Shown here one piece after another: positions 36,782 to 47,889 of a DNA stretch of 64,000 bases. Position numbers and translations under genes: made by a program. The DNA is from Heterobilharzia americana (lineage: Eukaryota > Platyhelminthes > Trematoda > Strigeidida > Schistosomatidae): NCBI GenBank assembly GCA_944470555.2, contig OX104132.1, forward strand, positions 3,295,755 through 3,359,754, read 5' to 3'. Position 1 is the stretch's first letter; each line of letters starts with the position of its first letter. Below the pieces are notes generated by a model that had not been told where the DNA came from, ran no database searches, and saw only the letters and a list, made by a program, of their open reading frames with translations.

Positions 36782-37637
36782 ATGAACACTATTTGCTTAT
36801 CAATGGAGAATAATATTAATCATGAAGATGATGAACAGTCGAATAATTCTGATACTATTCATTATATGACTAATTATACAACACATTTAATCAATGATAT
36901 CGACCATTCATCACTTCTTCATCATCAACATCAAAGTAATCATGGTTATCCTCATCTTCATCCTCCTCCTCCTCCTCCTCCTCCTCATCATCATCATTAT
37001 CAGCAGCACCAAGATGAACATTATCACAATTCACAGCAATCGTATATACATTACACAATGAATACAGATGAGCATTCAGAGGAAATCAATGCTGACACAA
37101 TCAAAATAATTAGTAATACAACGAATAGTAATAATAATAATAATCACAATATGACTTCATATATTGATTGTGGATCAAGTTTACCAGAAGATGTAGTTAA
37201 TACTATAGCATCCACTACATCTGTGACAGTTATAAACAATACAGACTATTCACCAAATCATCAATCTTATTATCAGTACTACTTACAAAGTCAACATCAT
37301 CATCATCATAATTTAGAAGAAAATGAATTCATACAATTACACTGTAATCATATAAATTATGATATGAATTCACATCTTCTACTTCAACATCATAAACAAT
37401 TAGATCATCATAGACAAATAAACAATGAAGAAGTCAATAATTCTATACATAAATCTCCTAATATGAACTCATTTCATGAAATAACAACATACAATAATAG
37501 AAGTAAACTGAACAGAATGGAAACATCATCAAAGATGATTATTTCACAAGATGATGATGAAGATGATGATACAATAAAAAATCAAAATGTTGTCAAATCT
37601 GGTATACTTTGTTTAATATGTGAAGATAAAGCAACAG
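36782..37637 (+). CDS. HNF4: HNF4-type nuclear receptor, exon with A/B region and start of zinc finger 1
   Basis: HNF4 (NR2A) receptors are nuclear transcription factors that bind DR1-type response elements as homodimers. This exon opens at ATG 36782, the first ATG after an in-frame TGA about 30 bases upstream. It gives 285 full codons plus one base. Residues 1-270 form a low-complexity A/B domain: Asn-rich, with His/Pro runs (eight Pro then four His near residues 61-72) and an acidic DDDEDDD run near 260. It ends GILCLICEDKATG, the first Cys pair of zinc finger 1 (Cys277 and Cys280). The donor GTAACG follows at 37638, phase 1, splitting a Gly codon that exon 2 completes. Read-through without splicing would stop at 37681. 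The A/B domain is unusually long; whether the gene has upstream exons is unknown. Confidence 0.9.
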
Positions 37638-37684
37638 GTAACGAATTATCAAAGTATCCTCTTTTATTTAGAGGTTTGTGATTG

Positions 37685-38255
37685 GTCAGTGGAGTACAGC
37701 TAATCAATACATGTGTAAACCAGTCCTACAGGAGGTCAATCGTCTCCTGAATAGCTTAGTGGTAAAGTTACTGACTACAACACTGGGTGACATGGGTTCG
37801 GATCTCAGGCGAGACGTCAGTTCCCGTTGAGGTTGACGAGTGGCAGAGAGCACGAAATCTAGGTCAAGCAGGACTTCCTGCCGATTGCATCCAACCAACT
37901 AATATCTACTAATGTGTACCACGATGCTGAGCTTCCTGGCTTGGTTGCCATATTGCAAATATGATCAACAGGATTCGGTCTGCACTCAAAACTAGACAAC
38001 ATGGAATTGCTTACACTCCCGTGACCAATCAATACATGTAAACCAGTCCTATAGGAGGTCAATCGCAGCCTGAATAGCTCACAGGGTAAAGTGGCTGACT
38101 ACAACATTGGGTGACGTGGGTTCAAATCTCGGGCGAGACGTCAGTTCCCGTTGAGGTTGCAGATACGCCTTGTTGACGAGTGGTAGACAACACGAAACCT
38201 AGGTCAAGCAGGGCTTCCTGCCGATTGCCTCCAACCAACTAACATAAGTATTTAC
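37685..38255 (+). repeat. Tandem pair of tRNA-derived SINEs just inside intron 1
   Basis: Two units with a period near 323 bp (cagtcctacagg at 37721, cagtcctatagg at 38044). Each has gaatagcttagtggtaaagt or gaatagctcacagggtaaag (A box), gggttcggatctc or gggttcaaatctc (B box), then gagacgtcagttcccgttga and gcttcctgccgattgc. The array starts about 50 bp after the exon 1 splice donor. Confidence 0.8.
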
Positions 38256-38264
38256 AAGATGGAA

Positions 38265-38450
38265 TCCATCATGGATTACTGATATCAGTGGGAGAAGCAT
38301 TGGAAACCTGATAACATTGGACACTTGTTTCATCCAACTAGTATAGGACTCTTCACCAATGCATACTCATGACCCCAACAGGGATTGAACCCACAACATT
38401 CAGATTTCATGGTCAGCTAGCCATTGGGATCAAGTTTGAAATAATGAATT
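38265..38450 (-). repeat. tRNA-derived SINE, GGGTGCG-CACTGCT family
   Basis: Minus strand: tgaccatgaaatctgaatgttgtgggttcaatccc (tRNA-like, B box) leading to gagtcctatacta, ggatgaaacaagtgtcc and a ttggaaac-type end. The hammerhead-like core is degraded. Confidence 0.6.
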
Positions 38451-38459
38451 AAGTATTTC

Positions 38460-39335
38460 AATCACAGAGATATACAAAAATCGATTGTATAAAATACTGA
38501 GGAAAACCTTCTTTAAAGTATAAGGAATAAATAAACTATAGGTTTGAGTCACTTCCATGCATCTCTATTAATCTGTCTGCAGGAGAATACAACAGATTCA
38601 CAGTAAATGCTAGATGAAAATGTTACTGTTTAGTTGAATACATTCCTGGAAGACATTCTCTTAGTATGGAAGAGAATTCTTATGCTAAAAGTAACATCTT
38701 GGACGGCATTTCAAAGAGAATGGAGTAGAAGTGTTGTACCACTATCTAACACCTCTGTAGAAATAACACTTTAAGACTGAATCTTTATAATCCATGAATG
38801 TATAGAATACTTAGTCTGTTTTATCAAAATGTAAGTCAGATGATTCCCTAACACCAATGATCAAAAGTTACTTGTGTTTATCTGAGTAGAATTATTTCAT
38901 GTACATATATATGAATCTCGTAGTGAATATTGCATTCATATAACTATTATTCTTTGCTTAATTGCCTAGTGGTTAGTTAATTCAACAGTGTTTAGCATTA
39001 GTTGATGTTCATTGGTAAAGTCTGAAATTTGGCTCATAAGTTAATAAATACCGTATAGCGTTCAACTGAAATTAGCAGTTAGTTGAAAAGTATCTGACTT
39101 CAGTTATTGATCAGAATAAGTTAAAATTGTTGCAGAGAAATCATCAATCATAAGGTTACACTTATATCCGGCTGATGAATGCTTGCAGGTGCGAAACATA
39201 TGTTCAATGAGTTCATTTAGGGTCTACATTTTTCGTCACTCATATAGATCCATAAATTATATTTATGTGATGAAAAAGAATGTTTTGATTGTTCAGTTGA
39301 AATAATGAATCTTAGCAAATCCACACGTGGAGCAA
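38460..39335. other. Intron sequence, nothing recognised
   Basis: AT-rich. At 39155-39200 a gccggctgatgaatgcttg/gcgaaacatatgttc pair looks like a very eroded hammerhead-SINE scrap. Confidence 0.4.
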
Positions 39336-39339
39336 ACAT

Positions 39340-39515
39340 ATCGAAGGATTTTATGTTGTTCTTCATCACGGATTGACATCAGTTGAAAGAACATTGGAAA
39401 CCTATGAGTACTGGTCAGATGTTTCACCTTAGCATGTAACTCCTGATCAGTGCGCACCTATGGCCATACCAGGAAATGAACTCGGGATGTTCAGGTTCAA
39501 AAACAGCATTGCTGA
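39340..39515 (-). repeat. tRNA-derived SINE, GGGTGCG-CACTGCT family
   Basis: Minus-strand copy marked by gtgcgcactgatcaggagtt, gtgaaacatctgaccagta and catcagttgaaagaacattg in complement. Confidence 0.6.
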
Positions 39516-39639
39516 AGATGTCCTGTAATTTCTCTTCATTGAATAAAGAGTCAAAATTGAAGTATTAGTCACAACGAAGTTGAAATGAAACAAAAATGAC
39601 AGGTTAATAAAATCCTCCATTAATCATTATCAAGATGAA

Positions 39640-40262
39640 CATAGGACAAGGGATTACTGTGTAACCATCCAACTTGCAACACCTCAAAACAACAACTCAA
39701 GTAACAAGAGAATAAAAAGGAAAGACAGAAAGTGGTAAACGAGAAGATAAGAATAATGCGTGTACGCATCTCCACAAATGACATCGGTTAACAACTATAT
39801 CACCTACAGTCTACAACCAATCACTACTCTCACATGTCCCACCAACATCAAGCACCCAGTCTCCATTCCCTTACATGCCTCAAACAACACAGTCAACCAC
39901 TTCATACACTGACTCCATGCTTCATACTGGCCACCCCAACCAATTTTCCAAAATATATCTACATTGTGCAAAGAGGCAGATGGTCGTTAGGCATACATAA
40001 CACATATCCAAGCTAGCCATCTCACTCGATCGACACTCACGACCGAATCAGATGACTCAACCATCCTGCCTCCCTCCTTAAACCCCACATTTGACTTCCG
40101 TGTTACTCACATGGTGACACCACGAAACACGGAGTATGTTACGGAGGTAACCGTGGTCAAACACCTGAATCCATTTCATAACTTCCACCTTCAATGCTTA
40201 TATTTAACAGACATAGGGTAGAAACAGAGCAGATTACACTGTGTAGTAGGTGTTGTTAATAA
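39640..40262 (-). mobile_element. RTE-B 3' fragment, part of the left arm of the large inverted repeat
   Basis: Minus strand carries the RTE-B C-terminal region (near 40090, HHVSNTEVKCG-like) and 3' UTR, ending near 39640 in a short degenerate triplet tail. Bases 39774 onward are duplicated in inverse at 43929-44416. It joins Gypsy gag-pro sequence at about 40263. Confidence 0.8.
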
Positions 40263-41093
40263 GAATGGAAATAAGTAGTATATGTTGAGAGGACGTCAGA
40301 AATCAGAATCTACGATTGTGCATTGGAGACACGTGGTCACAATGAATAGAAATCTAAGTTTCCGACTTCCAATCTCGACGACACAATCTGATAAGCTTGC
40401 CATTTCCAATACAAGTCACTCAACCAAGTGGACCGTTAGCGCACAGGGTCTTATCTTCCGAGACTGACTCTTATCCATCAGTGAGACTCACGCTCCAACA
40501 CCTATTAGGCACACGATCTCATGATCATTTATTCCTATTCCAGTATACACAGCACCTCTTCCTATGACTCCTACAACATCTAGTCAAGTCACAACACTGC
40601 AACTCATATCATATCGTTCAAAACGTCTTCCTTTTTTCGCCTCTCCACACAGTTCATTAGACAGTCTCCCAGCTCTCCACATGCAATGCAAACCACCTAC
40701 TCTGTCTGCCAACATTCATTCATTCATTCATTTAAAGTGCAGTCACCTCGTCTTAAAGGTTGTGGATTTGTTTCCAAATTATTAACCTCTGATGACTCCA
40801 CTGCAGCTTCTGCTGTACCCATTAACTGTCTGATCACCTCAACCATCTCACTACTATCTGTGGGTCGGGGTAGGTTGGCTAATCGTAAGTGCTGGGTGAT
40901 GGCATCCGAGACACTTTCGGTGAACTGTTCAGCCAGCAACTGTGCCTGAGTGTCGTCATCCAAAGTGGGAAGTGCTCGTCGAAGAAGTTTAGTAAACTTC
41001 GAAGCTAAGACTAGCTGATCATCGTCTATTGCAAGTGTCGTGTTTCGGAAGTGCTGCATCACCAGCTGCCTGTTCACTGGGCTGTCAAACTCC
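39774..41093 (+). repeat. Left arm of 1.32-kb inverted duplication
   Basis: Pairs base-for-base with 44416 down to 43097 (coordinates sum to 84190) without any gap. The only differences I found are two bases near 40600. See findings. Confidence 0.93.
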
Positions 41094-41465
41094 GCCACTA
41101 GACGTTCAACCATACTCTGTCAGGTCTCCTTCCGATCTTCACGTCCCATGTCATCATATGCTACTTTCGCTTGACCCCTCAGCAACGTGTCAAGCACTAT
41201 GACCTATACTGTTGGGTTTCGGAGACTCACTAGCTCGTCGACCAACTCAGAATCCTTGAGGAATACTTTGATATCTGCATCCTCGAACACTGCAGGCTAT
41301 GTAATCTTCATAACGTCTAGAGGCAGGGAGACCCATTGTAAAAATGACCAGATAGAGATGAAGGAAGGAATGTTTATTACTGTACGCTTTCCATTAAGAC
41401 AGTCATTTGCACAATATACTTCATTTCCTCTTCTTGTGCTCAGTATATACTACTTATATCCATTC
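40263..41465 (-). pseudogene. Ty3/Gypsy gag-protease relic, copy B, with possible LTR piece
   Basis: A minus-strand ORF from ATG 41113 gives 129 codons of Gag: MVERLVAEFDSPVNRQ, then ASKFTKLLRRALPTLDDD and the C-terminal RRGDCTLNE. In the same frame upstream the Gag core continues (KVFLKDSELV, LLRGQAKVAYDDMG) but is broken by TAG near 41213 and TGA near 41121. Downstream come a zinc-knuckle remnant near 40690 and a protease remnant near 40485, where DTGA reads GVGA then a stop. The stretch 41293-41465 contains aataaa and a TATAAG-like box in minus orientation, consistent with LTR sequence. No pol is present. Confidence 0.75.
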
Positions 41466-41576
41466 CTACCAGAAATGCCCACTACAAGTGTATTCTTAAT
41501 AGCCAATCGGATATCGCAGCGACGCCACAGATAGCTTGGCTTGGAAGAGGCGAACTAAGACCTTTGTATCTGAGCA

Positions 41577-41578
<2 letters not shown>

Positions 41579-41629
<51 letters not shown>
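41579..41629. repeat. (TA)n microsatellite
   Basis: About 25 uninterrupted TA units just outside the copy B Gypsy relic. Confidence 0.95.
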
Positions 41630-41631
<2 letters not shown>

Positions 41632-41639
41632 TCAATTTA

Positions 41640-42435
41640 TCATTCATGTTTCGTTTGGAAGAATAGTAATTATCATCTAGAAAACCACTGATGATAATTT
41701 TTGAAGAAAACACTTCAGAATATGTGATATACTTCAAGGAGAAAGATTGTATTTCGTCAATACTCAAGCTCATCCACCCATCAACCAACTCACACACACA
41801 CACACATACCCTCCCTCACAAAACATGCTTCGTTTCAGTGCTACCGATGTATACATATAGAACAACACCTCATATAAAAACCTATAAACAGGTTTTAATG
41901 TAAACGTGTTTATCGAATTAACTTCGAAACATACATAACAATCATAAATATGGTTATGATTTTCGATGGTGTTATACAACTATGAATGTGTTTCTTTGTA
42001 GAAAAACAAACACAACTGATAAAATAATTATCAGTTTTTTTTAAAATTGTGCTTCTATACATTTCAATAGTGTAATTATTCATGCTTAAAAAATGATTTC
42101 AGTGTTTTAATAAGTTAATTGTGAAGTTGAAAACAAAATATTCGGCGAAGAGGAGGACTCTTTTCAACGTATTTATTCTCAATCTGTACCTTCGTATATA
42201 TATGTATATGATATTTAAAGACTATAATCCATGAGGAAGATTTAACTGAAATGATGGAGGGGGGAGGGTTGAAACAATAATAATGATGATGGTGATATTT
42301 ATAATGTTGATAATTGATGACGTAATGGTGGAACGGTAACAAAAAGGCGTTACGTAAGACTTTCAAATTGTTTATAAAGTGCATACAGATTGAAAAGGGG
42401 GTTAGAAGGTTAATAAACAATCAATAATCCAAGGT
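41640..42435. other. Loop of the inverted duplication, no gene
   Basis: AT-rich; contains one arm (42127-42190) of a smaller inverted repeat whose partner is at 42903-42972, plus a short CA run near 41790. Confidence 0.5.
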
Positions 42436-42439
42436 CTTC

Positions 42440-42565
42440 AGTTAGCATCCACTTCATATCCAACTGGTTGTCCCCATAGGTCACTGCTTCGCGTTCGCCG
42501 TGAAACCTGAAGGTTCTGAGTTCGATCCCTAGCAGGGTCATGGGTGCGTACTGCTGAAAATGTTT
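42440..42565 (+). repeat. tRNA-derived SINE, GGGTGCG-CACTGCT family, 3'-truncated
   Basis: ggttctgagttcgatccct (B box) and agggtcatgggtgcgtactg are intact; the hammerhead-like part is missing. Confidence 0.6.
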
Positions 42566-42820
42566 TGTTGAAAGTTGTGATAATTAGGAAGATCAAATGA
42601 AATAATACCGGAAACAAATAAATACGAAAAAACAGGATGATAATGACGACATAAGAATAGAAAGATTAATCTGACAAAAAAGGGGGGAGAGGGTGAAAAA
42701 CGAAAAAAGGAAAACGCTCACCAAGACTGAAATAAATTAAGGCCAAGGTAGAGACAAAGACTGTATGTACTTCTTTTGAACACAAAGGTCAGACTTCAGT
42801 TCATGGATAGGCACGGTTAC

Positions 42821-42822
<2 letters not shown>

Positions 42823-42900
<78 letters not shown>
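42823..42900. repeat. (TA)n microsatellite
   Basis: Close to 38 TA units with one ACA interruption near 42832. Confidence 0.95.
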
Positions 42901-42902
<2 letters not shown>

Positions 42903-43096
42903 ATGTACAGCTTGAGAATAAATTTGCTGAAAAGAGTCCTCTTCTTCGCTGAATATCTTGTTTTTGTTGTCGCAATGAGAATAATGAACGAATTGTGAAG
43001 TTGTACACATTTAAAAGATGTTAGAAAAAGAGGGTGAACGAGAAGTAGACAGTAGATATATTCAAGAATGTAGTTACCGGCTGAACGCCCAGAGGT

Positions 43097-43928
43097 GGAG
43101 TTTGACAGCCCAGTGAACAGGCAGCTGGTGATGCAGCACTTCCGAAACACGACACTTGCAATAGACGATGATCAGCTAGTCTTAGCTTCGAAGTTTACTA
43201 AACTTCTTCGACGAGCACTTCCCACTTTGGATGACGACACTCAGGCACAGTTGCTGGCTGAACAGTTCACCGAAAGTGTCTCGGATGCCATCACCCAGCA
43301 CTTACGATTAGCCAACCTACCCCGACCCACAGATAGTAGTGAGATGGTTGAGGTGATCAGACAGTTAATGGGTACAGCAGAAGCTGCAGTGGAGTCATCA
43401 GAGGTTAATAATTTGGAAACAAATCCACAACCTTTAAGACGAGGTGACTGCACTTTAAATGAATGAATGAATGAATGTTGGCAGACAGAGTAGGTGGTTT
43501 GCATTGCATGTGGAGAGCTGGGAGACTGTCTAATGAACTGTGTGGAGAGGCGAAAAAAGGAAGACGTTTTGAACGATATGATATGAGTTCCAATGTTGTG
43601 ACTTGACTAGATGTTGTAGGAGTCATAGGAAGAGGTGCTGTGTATACTGGAATAGGAATAAATGATCATGAGATCGTGTGCCTAATAGGTGTTGGAGCGT
43701 GAGTCTCACTGATGGATAAGAGTCAGTCTCGGAAGATAAGACCCTGTGCGCTAACGGTCCACTTGGTTGAGTGACTTGTATTGGAAATGGCAAGCTTATC
43801 AGATTGTGTCGTCGAGATTGGAAGTCGGAAACTTAGATTTCTATTCATTGTGACCACGTGTCTCCAATGCACAATCGTAGATTCTGATTTCTGACGTCCT
43901 CTCAACATATACTACTTATTTCCATTCT
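43097..43928 (+). pseudogene. Ty3/Gypsy gag-protease relic, copy C
   Basis: Same Gag text as copy B (TTLAIDDDQLVLASK, ALPTLDDD, ending RRGDCTLNE at 43466), then zinc-knuckle remnant near 43500 and protease remnant near 43690 with the same GVGA-stop. The region with the TAG and TGA stops is not included in this copy. Confidence 0.75.
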
Positions 43929-44416
43929 TATTAACAACACCTACTACACAGTGTAATCTGCTCTGTTTCTACCCTATGTCTGTTAAATATAAGCATTGAA
44001 GGTGGAAGTTATGAAATGGATTCAGGTGTTTGACCACGGTTACCTCCGTAACATACTCCGTGTTTCGTGGTGTCACCATGTGAGTAACACGGAAGTCAAA
44101 TGTGGGGTTTAAGGAGGGAGGCAGGATGGTTGAGTCATCTGATTCGGTCGTGAGTGTCGATCGAGTGAGATGGCTAGCTTGGATATGTGTTATGTATGCC
44201 TAACGACCATCTGCCTCTTTGCACAATGTAGATATATTTTGGAAAATTGGTTGGGGTGGCCAGTATGAAGCATGGAGTCAGTGTATGAAGTGGTTGACTG
44301 TGTTGTTTGAGGCATGTAAGGGAATGGAGACTGGGTGCTTGATGTTGGTGGGACATGTGAGAGTAGTGATTGGTTGTAGACTGTAGGTGATATAGTTGTT
44401 AACCGATGTCATTTGT
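43097..44416 (-). repeat. Right arm of 1.32-kb inverted duplication
   Basis: Inverse copy of 39774-41093. It contains Gypsy gag-pro relic sequence on the plus strand (43097-43928, copy C) and the RTE-B fragment (43929-44416). It starts and stops inside both elements, whereas the left arm continues into the remainder of each element on both sides. Confidence 0.93.
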
Positions 44417-44479
44417 AGAGATGCGTGCGTACATTATTCCCGGTTGAACCCCTATGCTTTACATGTATATATATGTGGG

Positions 44480-44645
44480 AGTATTCGTTACGTTCTGACA
44501 TCAGTTGAAGGGTCATCGAATACCTCGGAGTATTGCTAAGCTACTTCTTCTCATTATGCAAAGTCTCAGCACTATGCATCCACCCCACCAGGGACTGAAC
44601 TCACGAGCTTTAAGTTTCATGGTGAACACATGGTAACCATTCGCT
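44480..44645 (-). repeat. tRNA-derived SINE, GGGTGCG-CACTGCT family
   Basis: Minus strand: gaacttaaagctcgtgagttcagtccct-type tRNA part and ccctggtggggtggatgcat, ending at the atcagttgaagggtcatcg block. Confidence 0.55.
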
Positions 44646-44872
44646 TACTGGATTGGAGTTGATTGACCCAAGGTTTCTTATCTCCATCAGTTCACAACAT
44701 TGCTTGACTTCCCATCTAGTGGAATATAGCGTAAGCAGTAACAATACTGAATTCAGTGATACTCTACAACTGAATGCCAATTTATCTATTCCTCTTCTTC
44801 GCGGAGTCATGCATACCTCAGAAAACAAAGACTGACCTGTGACTTCAAGAACACTTTTATTTGATAAACTGT

Positions 44873-44874
<2 letters not shown>

Positions 44875-44930
<56 letters not shown>
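44875..44930. repeat. (TA)n microsatellite
   Basis: About 27 TA units. Confidence 0.95.
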
Positions 44931-44931
<1 letters not shown>

Positions 44932-45639
44932 CTCCCACGCATAGAGAAAAAAATTTCCAAGGTTAAATAAGGGATAACACAGTCTTATTGGCTACTAAAC
45001 CCTCCAATAAGATTACTTTGTCCATATACAGTCAACAATCAAAATTTGTAACCTGAAACACTCCCACCACAATGGTCAATGACCTAAAATGTTGATTTTC
45101 ATTTTTAGCTGCTTCCTATCAACAGGTTGCAACTTCTTATTAGAATTTTAGGATATCGAACTCAAAGCTTTTCCCTAATGGTCACCATACAATAATGCAG
45201 TTAAAGATTTATGGCGATTATATATGTATTGGAACGAATTCATTAGTATATATTTATGTGAATATCATGAGGACAATGTGAATTCTCCTTGGCTTCAGGG
45301 ATTAATTCTTGTGATCTTGACTGGGGGAGGAATCGATGGTTTTCATGGAAACCTTGTTGATAGTACAGTTGGGCGGTTGAAAAACTTCTCAACTGTGTAA
45401 TTTGATCATCTCATTTCACTTACACCGGTTTATCCAAATCAGGTAACCACAATTCGGTGGTTTAAGTACTTCATCTGTGTGAGTCGCCTTTATCCGAGCT
45501 GCAACATATCCATGTGAGTAGTTTCTAACCACTCATGTGATTTAGTAACAGATTTTCTCAGAAGATATTATTGACTTTTCAATTACTCAATGTTTAGTAC
45601 TATCAGTATAATTGTTTCTATATCATACAGTCGTTGATT

Positions 45640-45930
45640 GGACCGAATTGATCGGTCTTTGTTGGCATATGGGCTCCTGTGTAGATGCCTCGATATTACA
45701 TGTGTTCTAGTGATGGTAATGATGGATAGTGGCTAGGAGTGGAATCCAGGAAGGGCATTTTGTCCTATTTGGGACTCACTGGTCAGCTGGAGGTACCTGC
45801 CTTCCAGTGAGTGATGTTGTTCCCACCGGGACTCATCATTCAATGGGAAGCAGGTACATCCAGCTGACCAGTGAGTCCCAAATAGGACCAAGTGCGCATC
45901 CTGGATTCCTCTGCTAGCCATTATTCATCA
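45640..45930. repeat. Head-to-head hammerhead-SINE palindrome
   Basis: Minus and plus SINE ends mirror each other around about 45825, with arms of roughly 80 bp (gtggaatccagga and tcctggattcc at the outer ends). The plus arm keeps stem I pairing (ccag at 45858-45861 against ctgg near 45900). It has the CTGACCAGTGAGTCC variant core and CCAAG in place of CGAAA. Probably cruciform-prone, not catalytic. Confidence 0.8.
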
Positions 45931-46014
45931 TTGCTTAGTACTATCATTCATATTCAAGCTGCTACATGATGTGACTATTTATGATGTTAACATTACTTTG
46001 AGGGAGTTGTGGGG

Positions 46015-46215
46015 ATTTGGAAATATTTCAAGCTGTTATTCATTGTAGACTGACATCAATTGGAGGGACAAAGGAAACCTGGGAGCACTGGAAAGCTGTT
46101 TTGTCAGACTAGTATGGGACTGCTTAGCAGTGCGCACCCACTAACCCACCCTCCCCTGACCGAACCCGCGACCTTCAAGTTCCGTGACCAGGACGTTACC
46201 GTTGAGCCACTGTGT
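46015..46215 (-). repeat. tRNA-derived SINE, GGGTGCG-CACTGCT family, nearly full
   Basis: Minus strand: acagtggctcaacggtaacg (A box), aaggtcgcgggttcggtcag (B box), gggtgcgcactgctaagcag, tcccatactagtctgac, aaaacagctttccagtgctc and ccaattgatgtcagtc. The hammerhead core reads CTAAGCA instead of CTGANGA. Confidence 0.7.
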
Positions 46216-46237
46216 CAGAATCCACTCTGTTAGCTCA

Positions 46238-46412
46238 TGATGTAGCGCAACCGCCATCCAATATCATCATTGAATAACTGTCCTCACGACCATCAGGCTT
46301 AGCCCCGAAGCTCCCGAAGTTGCAATAAGAAGTCGTGGTCAGTGGAGCAAAGCCTGATGGTCATGAGGACAGTTACTCAACGATGACATTGGGTGGCGGT
46401 TGCGCTTTATCG
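46238..46412. repeat. Foldback repeat with about 62-bp arms
   Basis: 46238-46299 and 46351-46412 are inverted copies (about 55 of 62 bases), separated by about 50 bp. Shared blocks include agcgcaaccgcca and aactgtcctca. Confidence 0.85.
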
Positions 46413-46789
46413 TATACTATCATTACTGTCATCACACAACAGTCAGTCTGCGTAATTTATAGAGTTGATGACACATCTTTGTATAACAGAATGACTATAC
46501 TGTGTTACAGTTCTCTTCTAACCATTCTACACCTATAGGGGTAGACATGGAAAGGGTACACATATGTGAGAAGGCATAAATAAAAAATAAGGTAAGTTGA
46601 TAGACAAAACTTTGAAATTAGTCTAATTTGGTGGAAGTAGAATAAGGCTGTATAAATCTGTTCATGACCAGATTAAAACACAAAATGAATCCTTAGATTG
46701 TGTTATATGAAGTCACTATACCCTATATTATAGTTTGTTGTGATGAATTATGTTGAAGGTATTCTATCACTGACTTTTAAATTATACAT

Positions 46790-46885
46790 ACTGGGTGATG
46801 ATTGAAGAAGGTGGATTGAAAATTTGAACCGTGGTCGGATTCGAACCAGTGACTATCGGGTTTCCCGCTAGATGATACTCTACTA
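46790..46885 (-). repeat. tRNA-like SINE fragment
   Basis: ctgggtgatgattgaag and cggattcgaaccagtgacta place it in the family of 10130 and 31423. Confidence 0.55.
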
Positions 46886-47885
46886 ACTAATGTCGTATCC
46901 ATCTAAATAAATTCCTCATTAAGTTATTCTTAGGAGTAACCTTAATAACCGTGAATACTTTCGGTTTGTATAAAATATTGGAAATGAGATTGTTTTATTC
47001 TTACAGAAGTCTAGACGAGTGAGTATGATTTTTTTCCTAAGAATATTGACACAGGTAGATCAATAAACTGACTAACCTACTGGAAGAGTGAATGACTGGC
47101 TTATTCTTCCTATAGGACGTTGTAAACTCAGAAGCTTAGAATTCTGCAGGCTACATATACTAGAATAAACTAGTTTGGAAACTATTTATGAATAATATTA
47201 CTTCGTAATTGAAATTTGTGCAGTAGTGTCCTAAAGCCCAAAATAGTTGGCGATCCATATTTTGCCTGAAATTTGTGACTACTCATAAGTAGTGTAAAAT
47301 ATATTGCAAATCGTTTTGTAAATGTGTAGTAAATATAAAATCCGATCACTTCTATTTGGCTACTGAATGTTAGTGATTATCGTCAGTATCGATGTTATGA
47401 TGAGATGGCAGTATGGAGAGCAGACACTTGCTGCACAGGAATCCAACACTAACCAAGTATAATGAAGTCTGATTTACAGTCAGGTTACACAGTTCTCATG
47501 ATTAACTAACTGATAAGGAATCTAGAGATTGTTCGTTTAAGTTTAACCGAAGGTGATATTCATCTTCATCTTCACATATCCTCTTTGTACATGAACTGGA
47601 CACCAGTAGGCAAGTAATGTAGCGGTCTAGAGCTCAGTGTATAACTCTGACCGGTGTCTGTCGATTACGTTTGCCAAGAGGCCACTGATTCAAGCGACAT
47701 GTCACTGAGATGTCTTTCTGATCAGAAGTCGAGAATAATAAACACATTTTATGTTTAACTGTCTTGTTTTAGTCAAAAAGATCTCAAAGTGGATATATCC
47801 AACTAGAAGTGAGAGTCTCAACCCCAAAAGATGTGCGCAAACGATCTTAGTTTTATAATGTTCTCTGACCTAGGTTGTTGAGTAG
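46886..47885. other. Intron sequence, nothing recognised
   Basis: AT-rich, no coding patch. Confidence 0.4.
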
Positions 47886-47889
47886 ATAT

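Larger units (their letters stand above)
42127..42972. repeat. Nested inverted repeat around a long TA tract
   Basis: 42127-42190 (aaacaaaatattcggcgaag, ggactcttttcaacg, ttattctcaatctgtac) is the reverse complement of 42903-42972 at roughly 85 percent. Both arms run into TA-rich sequence on the same relative side. Confidence 0.7.

Noticed and set aside
36955..37000. CCT/CAT runs in exon 1 as a microsatellite rather than coding
   Set aside because: The frame stays open across the runs into a canonical zinc-finger start and a phase-1 donor that matches exon 2; low-complexity A/B domains are plausible here.
37704..38255. tRNA genes suggested by good A- and B-box matches
   Set aside because: No complete acceptor stem or cloverleaf; sequence recurs as a longer SINE unit with a non-tRNA body.
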